Below, piece by piece: positions 45,399 through 52,434 of a stretch of 64,000 nucleotides of DNA; the first letter of the stretch is position 1; each line of letters starts with the position of its first letter. Under the pieces are notes generated by a model. It saw nothing but the letters and a program-made list of their open reading frames with translations. It had not been told where the DNA came from and ran no database searches. The stretch is from Macellibacteroides fermentans. Its GTDB lineage: Bacteria; Bacteroidota; Bacteroidia; Bacteroidales; Tannerellaceae. Both the position numbers and the translations under genes were made by a program. The DNA lies in contig NZ_JACCCY010000001.1 of assembly GCF_013409575.1 (NCBI RefSeq), positions 248,001-312,000 on the forward strand. The letters are read 5' to 3'.

Positions 45399-46202
45399 TT
45401 ATTGCAAAGCCGATTTACGAATTTCTATCAATTCGGGATCAAAGCCCTCTTTTTCCAAAAGACCAAGTATTCCGCTAATGATCAATTCAAAGTGCTCATT
45501 CGTGCGGATACAGATACTTTTAAGCACAGAAGATGGCAATTTCAATATTTCAATTGGTTCTATTAAGCCATTTTTGAACACATAATCAGCCTCCTGCGGA
45601 GAGACAAAGGATGCAATCCGCCACTCCTTTTCATCCGACAGAGTCGGATCTTTCAGCTCAAGACATGCATTGTACATCATTGAGAAAAATTTTGTTCGCA
45701 CACTGAAGCGGCTGTGCTCCTCGTCAAAATCGAAAGTATCATATTCACTTTCAAATTGTTTGACAAATACATCCATCACTGCCGCGTCATCGTATTTACA
45801 CTTAAGCAGAAATTTATTATTATTCATACAGTATTCCACTAAGGCTTTATAATCCAATCCTATAGCCACCTGTACGGCACTTTTCCCGGCTGTTTTCCAC
45901 CAAGGCATTGAATCCTGACACTCGGTAAGCGGATAGATATACATCTCTTGTTCGGGGCCGACCAACATCCTGCGGTCATTTCTAAAAAAAGGAACCTCCA
46001 CCTTGCTTGATTCAGCGGGAATTTGATGATTTAACTCATACATTCCTATCGCCTTCCTCAATATAGATAAGCCATAAGGTTCTCCGGATGCATCCTTAGA
46101 ATACATATAATTGGATAGCTCCATGCCTAGAAAGCCGCTTTCTCCAGCTCCGCTAAGCATTTTAAAAAAAGACTCCAATGTCGTATAATGATATAATTCC
46201 AT
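45399..46202 (-). CDS. DUF2971 family protein
   Basis: A 267-residue cytoplasmic protein starting MELYHYTTLESFFKMLSG, the YHYT opening typical of DUF2971, and containing the middle SDEKEWRIASF and the C-terminal VLKSICIRTNEHF. The fold resembles ADP-ribosyl-transferase-like or abortive-infection associated families in some genomes, but function is not established. It lies 35 nt after the helicase start in the same direction and could share a transcript. Confidence 0.75.
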   Translation of the reverse strand: MELYHYTTLESFFKMLSGAGESGFLGMELSNYMYSKDASGEPYGLSILRKAIGMYELNHQIPAESSKVEVPFFRNDRRMLVGPEQEMYIYPLTECQDSMPWWKTAGKSAVQVAIGLDYKALVEYCMNNNKFLLKCKYDDAAVMDVFVKQFESEYDTFDFDEEHSRFSVRTKFFSMMYNACLELKDPTLSDEKEWRIASFVSPQEADYVFKNGLIEPIEILKLPSSVLKSICIRTNEHFELIISGILGLLEKEGFDPELIEIRKSALQ

Positions 46203-46268
46203 GCTGTAAATTTCTTTTGAACCACAAATATAGCTATTGTGGAAGAAAACAAGGCAATTTAAAATAAT

Positions 46269-46298
46269 AAAGCCGGTCTTATCACTAGGACCGGCTTA
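46269..46298. terminator. Hairpin terminator
   Basis: AAGCCGGTC/GACCGGCTT, 9-bp stem with a 10-nt loop, flanked by TAATAA/TTATTA. Confidence 0.65.
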
Positions 46299-46534
46299 TT
46301 ATAAATATTGAAAACCCCTAATCCTACCCTCGCGAACAAGATTCAGGTAAATTATATAGAATAAATCTGCAATTAAAATAAACAGCAGACCATACTCCAG
46401 TTAAATAATAAAGAATGTTCTATTACACACTTAAACATGGATTCATTGATATAAGTTTGAAAATATGCTATATAACAGCTCTGCATTAAAATATCGGCAA
46501 TTAAAAGAATTTTACTTGTAACCTTTAAAACAAT

Positions 46535-46569
46535 AAAAAAGCCCGACTCTCACGAGCCGGACTTCTGTC
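46535..46569 (-). terminator. Terminator downstream of the SDR gene
   Basis: On the minus strand AAGTCCGGCTC pairs with GAGTCGGGCTT (two G-U pairs), 4-nt loop, followed by a T run. The sequence is related to 47529-47575. Confidence 0.7.
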
Positions 46570-46689
46570 TGCTTAAAATTTGAAATTTATTTCAAATTGC
46601 AAATATAATAATTTATTTATTATAAATAACTATCTTTTCCATTTATATTAAAAGCTCAATTTACTTAGTCTTATTTGTATAAACCAATA

Positions 46690-47457
46690 CTATCGAACAG
46701 CTCTGTAAGTTACATTTGAAGTAGCCTGATTTGTTGCAAGAACCAATATTTCTGCCACCTGAACATGAGCAGGCGCCGAAGCCGCAAAATAAACAGATTC
46801 GGCAACATCACTTCCTGATAAAGGTTTAATCCCTTTATAGAAATTATCTGCCGCCTCCTTATCACCTCTGTAACGTACCACCGAAAAGTTTGTCTCAACC
46901 AATCCGGGCTTAATATTCGTAACCCGCAAAGGAGTATCGACTAAATCCTGTCTAAGGCCATCGGACAAAGTCTTAACCGCAGCTTTAGTTGCACAGTAGA
47001 CACTTCCCCCCGGATAAGCCGCATCACCGGCAATGGAACCGATATTTATAATATGCCCCACACCCCGTTGAACCATACCGGGGGTGACCAGCCTTGTTAT
47101 ATTCAGCAATCCTTTTATGTTGGTATCAATCACGATATCCCACTCTTCCAATACACCTTCAAACTCCTTATCAAAACCAATCACAAGTCCGGCATTGTTT
47201 ACCAGAACATCAATCGACTTCCATTTTCCCTCCAACGATTCGATCTCCACTTTTGCTCTTTCCCGATCGCGCACATCAAAAGGTAACAACAACACCTCAA
47301 TTCCAAAATCAGCTTCCAGCTCAACCTTTAACTCATTTAGTTTATCCTGGTTACGACCATTCAATATCAAGTTTGCTCCCTCTGAAGCAAACTTGCGTGC
47401 ACAACCCTCACCAATGCCACTTGTAGCTCCGGTAATGAAAATTATTTTATCCTTCAT
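46690..47457 (-). CDS. Short-chain dehydrogenase/reductase (YdfG-like)
   Basis: A 255-residue classical SDR. NAD(P)-binding TGATSGIGEG is at residues 9-18, the NNAG motif VLVNNAGLV near 86, the catalytic Ser in NIGSIAGDAAYPGG near 139, and the YCATK Tyr/Lys pair near 153. This form resembles YdfG, a 3-hydroxy acid/serine dehydrogenase using NADP, but the substrate is not certain. The gene is flanked on both sides by related terminator-like repeats. Confidence 0.88.
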   Translation of the reverse strand: MKDKIIFITGATSGIGEGCARKFASEGANLILNGRNQDKLNELKVELEADFGIEVLLLPFDVRDRERAKVEIESLEGKWKSIDVLVNNAGLVIGFDKEFEGVLEEWDIVIDTNIKGLLNITRLVTPGMVQRGVGHIINIGSIAGDAAYPGGSVYCATKAAVKTLSDGLRQDLVDTPLRVTNIKPGLVETNFSVVRYRGDKEAADNFYKGIKPLSGSDVAESVYFAASAPAHVQVAEILVLATNQATSNVTYRAVR

Positions 47458-47528
47458 TGTTCGTTTAATTTAAAATGCCCGAAAGGTAAGGAAGAATTAA
47501 AAGGCAACCAAACTAACACCTATAAAAA

Positions 47529-47575
47529 AAGAGAGCCCGACTCTCCCGAGCAAGACTCCCGCCTGTTTAATTATT
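47529..47575 (-). repeat. Terminator-like repeat related to 46541-46580
   Basis: GCCCGACTCTC-CGAGC-GACT with a following CTGTTTAA occurs here and in near-identical form at 46541-46580. On the minus strand it ends in a run of seven T, so it is probably a degenerate terminator. Confidence 0.55.
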
Positions 47576-47674
47576 TAAAAAATTCACTTTACAAAACTAC
47601 TAAAATATTCGAAATTAAATGTATAATAGCAGTAATTAAGTCCATTTTTTGCTTAGTTAACACTTTAAATTAAC

Positions 47675-47683
47675 ATATAACAT
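47675..47683. repeat. Left 9-bp direct repeat ATATAACAT of the IS4-type element
   Basis: Repeated exactly at 49000-49008 outside the inverted repeats; a likely target-site duplication. Confidence 0.75.
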
Positions 47684-47710
47684 CACTAGTGTCCCATTAA
47701 AAATAGGACG

Positions 47711-48877
47711 TTATTTATAATTAAATAAATTTGGCCCATTTGGTCCAAATCGTTCTTTGTCATTTTGAAATTTAGTTTTATCAAAGAGGTCTCGAAGAAG
47801 AGTTTTATCAGTCAATGAAATGCTTAATATTTGAAGAACTTCGTATGTACTTCTATCCAGTTGCATATCGTGTTGAACGATTGCCACCAGGCAGTATGTA
47901 CATATGGCTGAATAGATTTGAACCCGGACAGCGTTTTCGGTAGTACCCCAAAACTTCTTGATTTTGAGGTGCTGCTTCAGCCATTTGAAGAACAACTCTA
48001 CTTGCCAGCGGTTCTTGTAAAGTTCAGCCACCTGAAGAGCAGAAATGTGCATCGCATTGGTTAGAAATACAAACTCTCGTTTTTGTTCTTCATCCCAGTA
48101 TCTTACAAGCCGGAACTGCTCGGGATAGTATTGCTTGGGATAAAAACCAATCAATTCGATTGTCACATCTGAAAGTACATTCTTGGGGAGTCTGCGTTTC
48201 CATTTGATGGATTTGTATTGCAGGTTTTTCTTTGCCCTGACAACGAAGAATGCGTCAATCTGATGAACCTTATACAACATCTTAAAATTGTTATAAGCCC
48301 GGTCAAAGATGTAGTAAGAACCAGATTCATAAGGGATTTCTTTCATTGTCTTTGAATCGTGTACTGCCGCTTCAGTGATATGAATGAATGCAGGTATCTG
48401 TGTTTCCACATCGTATAGTGTATGTACTTTGATACCACCTTTTTTCTTGCGGAATTTTGCCCACCAGAATACGGCCAGGCACAAATCAATGGTTGTCGAA
48501 TCGAAGGCATAGATGTTCCCTCCAAGTTTAAAGATTTCCGTGGCTCGCTTTTGTCTTGCTTCGTTTATCAGGTAGTAGGCATACTCTTCAAAGATGTGAT
48601 AGTCTCTATCTTGATTGGCTCTTGACAGAGATGATCTTGATACATTCCTTCCTATTCCTAAATGATAACATTTAGAGTGATGGGCATCAAGAGCGATAAT
48701 CAAATCTCTCAAACTTTCACGATTGGAGAGTTGCCCGAACATCAAAGAAAGTAGTTGATTCCAGCAAGTGAAATGCTTGATGTAACGATTCCCTTGGAAC
48801 TTGTTGACAATACGTCGGAATTTATCTTCATTCAGAAATGAGATCAACTGGGCAAACACATATTTCTCTTTATTCAT
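47711..48877 (-). CDS. IS4-family transposase
   Basis: From the ATG at 48877 the product is 388 residues. It has an N-terminal DUF4372-like domain (KYVFAQLISFLNEDKFRRIV and CWNQLLSLMFGQL) and an IS4 DDE catalytic domain: first Asp in IYAFDSTTIDL, second Asp in YYIFDRAYNNF, and the Y-(2)-R-(3)-E-(6)-K signature YKNRWQVELFFKWLK. The upstream TTG start at 48910 was rejected in favour of this ATG. A hairpin (48878-48900) immediately precedes the start codon. No frameshift is seen. Confidence 0.9.
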   Translation of the reverse strand: MNKEKYVFAQLISFLNEDKFRRIVNKFQGNRYIKHFTCWNQLLSLMFGQLSNRESLRDLIIALDAHHSKCYHLGIGRNVSRSSLSRANQDRDYHIFEEYAYYLINEARQKRATEIFKLGGNIYAFDSTTIDLCLAVFWWAKFRKKKGGIKVHTLYDVETQIPAFIHITEAAVHDSKTMKEIPYESGSYYIFDRAYNNFKMLYKVHQIDAFFVVRAKKNLQYKSIKWKRRLPKNVLSDVTIELIGFYPKQYYPEQFRLVRYWDEEQKREFVFLTNAMHISALQVAELYKNRWQVELFFKWLKQHLKIKKFWGTTENAVRVQIYSAICTYCLVAIVQHDMQLDRSTYEVLQILSISLTDKTLLRDLFDKTKFQNDKERFGPNGPNLFNYK

Positions 48878-48900
48878 TGCAGCCTTTATTATGGGCTGCA
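48878..48900 (-). promoter_or_regulatory. Hairpin just before the IS4 transposase start
   Basis: On the minus strand TGCAGCC pairs with GGCTGCA around a 9-nt loop, ending one base before the ATG. In a read-through transcript it would occlude the ribosome-binding region. Confidence 0.55.
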
Positions 48901-48999
48901 AAGTTATCAATTGAAATCGTCGCGCTCGAAAAACCTCTATAACTAACTAAATTTCAAATATTTCAAAGAACTATTTTAGATTTTAATGGGACAGCAATG

Positions 49000-49008
49000 A
49001 TATAACAT
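49000..49008. repeat. Right 9-bp direct repeat ATATAACAT of the IS4-type element
   Basis: Second copy of the repeat at 47675-47683. Confidence 0.75.
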
Positions 49009-49161
49009 ATCAAAAAAGCATTAAAACTACCATTTTGCAACCTATCCTTAATCGATTCTTCCCACATTCATCTACTAGTAGAAAAGTAAACCATTAATCA
49101 ATTTTAAATAAAAGAATCTTAATTGAAACTATCATAAATTCCGAATTTAAACTAGTTTCAC

Positions 49162-50082
49162 CTATTTCTGGCGGGTATAATTAACCGACCAAACCTCCTT
49201 CTCACTCTTGTAAAAGACTTGTTTTGCCGTACCGTCTTTACTAAATTCCAGCGTCGCATTCATTGCTGCTTTATCCGGAGTTGCAATATCATGTATCATA
49301 ACAGAATTAATCATATTATTTGCAGTAAACCACCAAGCATATACAACAGGATCCGACCCTTTAATATGTTCTGTTTCAATAAATTTACCACTTCTTTTAT
49401 CATATACCACCGAAGACTTTCCTTCGGATATAAGTTTCCCCTTTACCATCATTTTAAGGTCGAAAAGTAAGACATTATCTTTGAACTCGCCATTACTAGA
49501 CCAGACAAAAGAGGTATCTTTGCCCATATCATCTTTCCATGTTCCGGCAAATTGTTTAACAAGTTCCATTTGGTTCAAACCTCCAGTCGACTTATCAAGC
49601 AACGGTCTTGTAATAAAGGTTTCCGAACCATATGCCATCTTCCACCCCTTATCCGTATTCTTAAACAACATAGTCCATATACCCGATTCATCCAAAGTTA
49701 CGCGTCCGTCTTTATAGTGTACCGTATCCGTGTAATTAGCCACATACAGCACACTGGTATTATCAGGAAATGCAAACTGTTCATCCAGAATTGTTATTTT
49801 CTGACTCTTCATCTCGGCAAAAATAGGTTTCACATTTTCAACAAACTCCTTATGAGTAATCACATTTCCATTCATCATATAGAGAAAATCGGGCGAATCA
49901 AGTATAGCTCCGGTCAGCGCATCCGCATTAACTTCATCACAGGCTTTACGAATCTCGTTGGCGGCCGCTTTTACTTCACCCTGAATTTTATCTTTTTCGG
50001 CTTTAGATAATGGAGAAGTTGATTGTGTGGTACAAGCAAATAAAGGAATAAGCAATAAGAATAACAGCCATTTAGTTTTCAT
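49162..50082 (-). CDS. Lipoprotein with NTF2/SnoaL-like domain
   Basis: A 306-residue lipoprotein: leader with lipobox LFAC (Cys17). Residues about 28-165 fit an NTF2/DUF4440-like fold (IRKACDEVNADALTGAIL, LYMMNGNVITHKEF, WTMLFKNTDKGWKMAYGSE). Residues about 172-300 form a second, beta-rich domain (QFAGTWKDDMGKDTSFVW) similar to DUF1579-like lipocalin folds. Function unknown; possibly a small-molecule binding envelope protein. Divergent from the PNPOx-like gene. Confidence 0.7.
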   Translation of the reverse strand: MKTKWLLFLLLIPLFACTTQSTSPLSKAEKDKIQGEVKAAANEIRKACDEVNADALTGAILDSPDFLYMMNGNVITHKEFVENVKPIFAEMKSQKITILDEQFAFPDNTSVLYVANYTDTVHYKDGRVTLDESGIWTMLFKNTDKGWKMAYGSETFITRPLLDKSTGGLNQMELVKQFAGTWKDDMGKDTSFVWSSNGEFKDNVLLFDLKMMVKGKLISEGKSSVVYDKRSGKFIETEHIKGSDPVVYAWWFTANNMINSVMIHDIATPDKAAMNATLEFSKDGTAKQVFYKSEKEVWSVNYTRQK

Positions 50083-50180
50083 AACATTTAGTTTTTAGCG
50101 TAAAACAAAACTTATAATCCACTTATAATAAAACAAATAGAAAATATATTTGTTTGATAAATCATTTACCAAAATTGTAT

Positions 50181-50188
50181 TATCTTTG
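50181..50188 (+). promoter_or_regulatory. Candidate -7 box TATCTTTG
   Basis: Fits TAnnTTTG, 46 nt before the start at 50234; a TTTG at 50153-50156 is 24 nt upstream, longer than usual. Confidence 0.45.
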
Positions 50189-50233
50189 TTGTCAACCACA
50201 GAAAGAATATTCATCTTTTAAACTATTTAAGTC

Positions 50234-50812
50234 ATGATCAGAAAAACTTTGTTTATCCTAATTTCAGGCCTGCTTTTAACTGCCTGCAACACTCCGGAAA
50301 AAGAAAAACAGGAAACCACAGACAACGCACCGGAGACTAAAATTGCAACAACCGATGCTATTACCGGAGCAAGCAGTGAACCGGCAATCATTTTAAATAT
50401 TTCGAAAGAGGAAGGACTAACGAAGGTTTCCGAGTTCCTGAAAGATTGTCACCCCTATTATCTGGCCACGGTAGAAAATAACATTCCGGCAGTACGGCCC
50501 ATCGGCATAGCACTCAATTACGATGGCAAGCTCTGGTTCCATATAGGAGAACAAAAAGCATCGTTCAGACAAATAAAGAACAATCCCCATATCGAAATAG
50601 CCTCTCTCAACTCAAAAGGACAATGCATGAGGATATTCGGAAAAGCTGTAATCATGGAAAATGATTCAGTGGATAAAATCGTTTTTGAAAAATATCCCAA
50701 TCTCAAAGAAATGTACAATACCGAGCATAAACAAAAGCTGGGGCACTTTTACATCAGCGAAGGCGTAGCCAATCTCCCAACAGATTCTGGAACCGTAAAA
50801 ATAAAATTCTGA
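50234..50812 (+). CDS. Lipoprotein with pyridoxamine 5'-phosphate oxidase-like fold
   Basis: A 192-residue protein. The leader MIRKTLFILISGLLLTAC carries a good lipobox (LLTAC, Cys18). Residues about 60-190 look like the PNPOx/flavin-binding split barrel: CHPYYLATVENNIPAVRPIG, LWFHIGEQKASFRQIKNNP and the C-terminal GTVKIKF. Cytoplasmic members use FMN, F420 or haem; an envelope-anchored version is less usual. Ligand unknown. Preceded by a -7 box and divergent from the NTF2-like lipoprotein. Confidence 0.75.
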   Translation: MIRKTLFILISGLLLTACNTPEKEKQETTDNAPETKIATTDAITGASSEPAIILNISKEEGLTKVSEFLKDCHPYYLATVENNIPAVRPIGIALNYDGKLWFHIGEQKASFRQIKNNPHIEIASLNSKGQCMRIFGKAVIMENDSVDKIVFEKYPNLKEMYNTEHKQKLGHFYISEGVANLPTDSGTVKIKF

Positions 50813-50840
50813 AAAATAAAAATCGTATCGCTAAAAAGTA

Positions 50841-51593
50841 TTAAATCAGACTAAGCTCTTTAGCGATACGACAGGCTTCGATCGAATTATTTACCTGAAG
50901 TTTTTCCAATATATTCTGTCGGTGCCGGCTTACCGTTTTCACACTTATCGATAATAAAGAGGCAATATCTTTACTCATCTTCCCCTTATCAATCAGCTTT
51001 AAAATCTCCTTCTCCCTCCCGGTTAAAAGGTCGTTACAATTATGGGTTACAAGGTCGGTTTGTTGTCCCGACAATGAATCTACAATAACGTTCCGGGGAT
51101 TGGTTCCTGCAAATAAATTATAAAGGCACAAAGCCAGCCATATACTTCCGTTCGAATAGCTGGCAACATAAAACATACGATGTAATACCTGAACATAAAT
51201 ATCATCGGCATCACGCATCCGTATAATACTTACCAGATAATAATCCGATCGACGGGCTTTTGGTATACTTTTAAGGAAATTAAAAAACCGAAGCTCCTGT
51301 ACATGCTTTTGCTTCAAATCATCAGGGTGGATACGGGTTAATATTGCCTCCTCCCAGATAGATCCAACAGTATGCATATCCCCTCGTTTGGCCATGCCCA
51401 GCTGTTCTGCTATACCTCCATAATAAATGAAGCTTACATTTGACTTCAAATCGCTTAACACTGCAATGGAATTTTCTACTTTAGAATAATTGAAAGCGAT
51501 CTGTTTACAGTCATTCAGCCGTTCCTGCTGTTTTAATTCATCAGAGAATGACTGCTTCAGCAACTCTTCGCTCAGTTGACTCACAATATCCAT
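50841..51593 (-). CDS. LuxR-family transcriptional regulator
   Basis: A 250-residue regulator. The C-terminal 65 residues form a LuxR/GerE helix-turn-helix: LTGREKEILKLIDKGKMSKD and ISVKTVSRHRQNILEKLQ. The N-terminal part (about 1-165) has a PAS-like look (YYGGIAEQLGMAKRGD and WEEAILTRIHPDD) and may sense a ligand. It lies convergent to the PNPOx-like gene and divergent from the DUF1349 gene, whose promoter bears a palindrome, so it may control that gene. Confidence 0.82.
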   Translation of the reverse strand: MDIVSQLSEELLKQSFSDELKQQERLNDCKQIAFNYSKVENSIAVLSDLKSNVSFIYYGGIAEQLGMAKRGDMHTVGSIWEEAILTRIHPDDLKQKHVQELRFFNFLKSIPKARRSDYYLVSIIRMRDADDIYVQVLHRMFYVASYSNGSIWLALCLYNLFAGTNPRNVIVDSLSGQQTDLVTHNCNDLLTGREKEILKLIDKGKMSKDIASLLSISVKTVSRHRQNILEKLQVNNSIEACRIAKELSLI

Positions 51594-51625
51594 ATGGGAA
51601 GAAGTAAAATGGTTATTAATCAGTA

Positions 51626-51656
51626 TTGCCGTATTATCAATATAGCATTACTTTTG
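51626..51656 (+). promoter_or_regulatory. Bacteroidota promoter for the DUF1349 gene
   Basis: TTG at 51626-51628 and TACTTTTG at 51649-51656 are 20 nt apart, a good -33/-7 pair. The transcript would have a leader of roughly 100 nt before the start at 51761. Confidence 0.6.
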
Positions 51657-51666
51657 CAAAAGTAAT
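51647..51666. repeat. 20-bp perfect palindrome over the -7 box
   Basis: ATTACTTTTGCAAAAGTAAT is exactly self-complementary and covers the -7 element. It may be an operator. Confidence 0.55.
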
Positions 51667-51760
51667 TAAAAGAAAGCGCATACGGTTAAGGAGATTAAGA
51701 AACCATGAGAGGTTTTTTAATCTCAACGACCGAAGCAATAATTTGCAAATAATAAATAAC

Positions 51761-52420
51761 ATGAAAAAGAAAAAAGCTTTCGTGGCCCTATTAATAGCAA
51801 TAGCTGTACAATCAGGATTTGCTCAGTCGTTAGAAAAGATGCAATGGTTCAACGAACCGCAAAAATGGGAAATTAAGGACAAAACTTTATCCATGTTTGT
51901 AACTCCTCAAAGCGATTACTGGAGAATTTCACACTACGGATTTACTGTAGACGATGCCCCCTTTTACTACAGTACATACGGTGGAGAATTTGAAGTGAAG
52001 GTGAAAATTACAGGCAATTACAAAGAACGCTTTGATCAAGCAGGATTAATGCTTCGTATTGATCATGAAAACTACATCAAAGCAGGGATTGAATACGTAG
52101 ACGGCAAGTATAACCTAAGCACCGTGGTGACACATAAAACCAGCGACTGGAGTGTTATTTCACTAGAAAAATCCATCCCGTATATTTGGATAAAAGCTGT
52201 AAGGCGACTGGATGCCGTAGAAGTTTTTTATTCGTTTGACGACAAAACCTATACAATGATGCGCAATGCATGGCTGCAAGACAATACGCCGGTAATGGTA
52301 GGATTAATGGCTGCCTGTCCGGATGGAAATGGTTTTGATGTAAAATTTGAACATTTCTCCGTAAAACATTTAGCAGATATGCGCAGACTGGAATGGCTGA
52401 AGAATAATAGCGGTAAATAA
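51761..52420 (+). CDS. DUF1349 secreted protein (concanavalin-like)
   Basis: From the ATG at 51761 the product is 219 residues with a signal peptide (MKKKKAFVALLIAIAVQSGFAQ). The mature part fits DUF1349, a concanavalin-like beta sandwich found in sugar-binding or regulatory envelope proteins: WRISHYGFTVDDAPFYYS, FDQAGLMLRIDHENYIKAGIEYVDG and GLMAACPDGNGFDVKFEHF. The frame is open another 135 nt upstream, but that part lacks a plausible start and hides the signal peptide. Confidence 0.85.
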   Translation: MKKKKAFVALLIAIAVQSGFAQSLEKMQWFNEPQKWEIKDKTLSMFVTPQSDYWRISHYGFTVDDAPFYYSTYGGEFEVKVKITGNYKERFDQAGLMLRIDHENYIKAGIEYVDGKYNLSTVVTHKTSDWSVISLEKSIPYIWIKAVRRLDAVEVFYSFDDKTYTMMRNAWLQDNTPVMVGLMAACPDGNGFDVKFEHFSVKHLADMRRLEWLKNNSGK

Positions 52421-52434
52421 AACGCACAAAAGAT

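Larger units (their letters stand above)
46203..46689. other. Gene-free stretch with two terminator hairpins
   Basis: No coding frame is supported. The two hairpins at 46269-46298 and 46541-46569 fall here; the rest is AT-rich. Confidence 0.5.
47684..48999 (-). mobile_element. IS4-family insertion sequence, complete (about 1316 bp)
   Basis: Ends are imperfect inverted repeats: CACTAGTGTCCCATTAAAA on the left and, in complement, CATTGCTGTCCCATTAAAA on the right (16 of 19 match, with TGTCCCATTAAAA exact). One intact transposase gene on the minus strand fills the element, which is flanked by 9-bp direct repeats. Confidence 0.85.
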
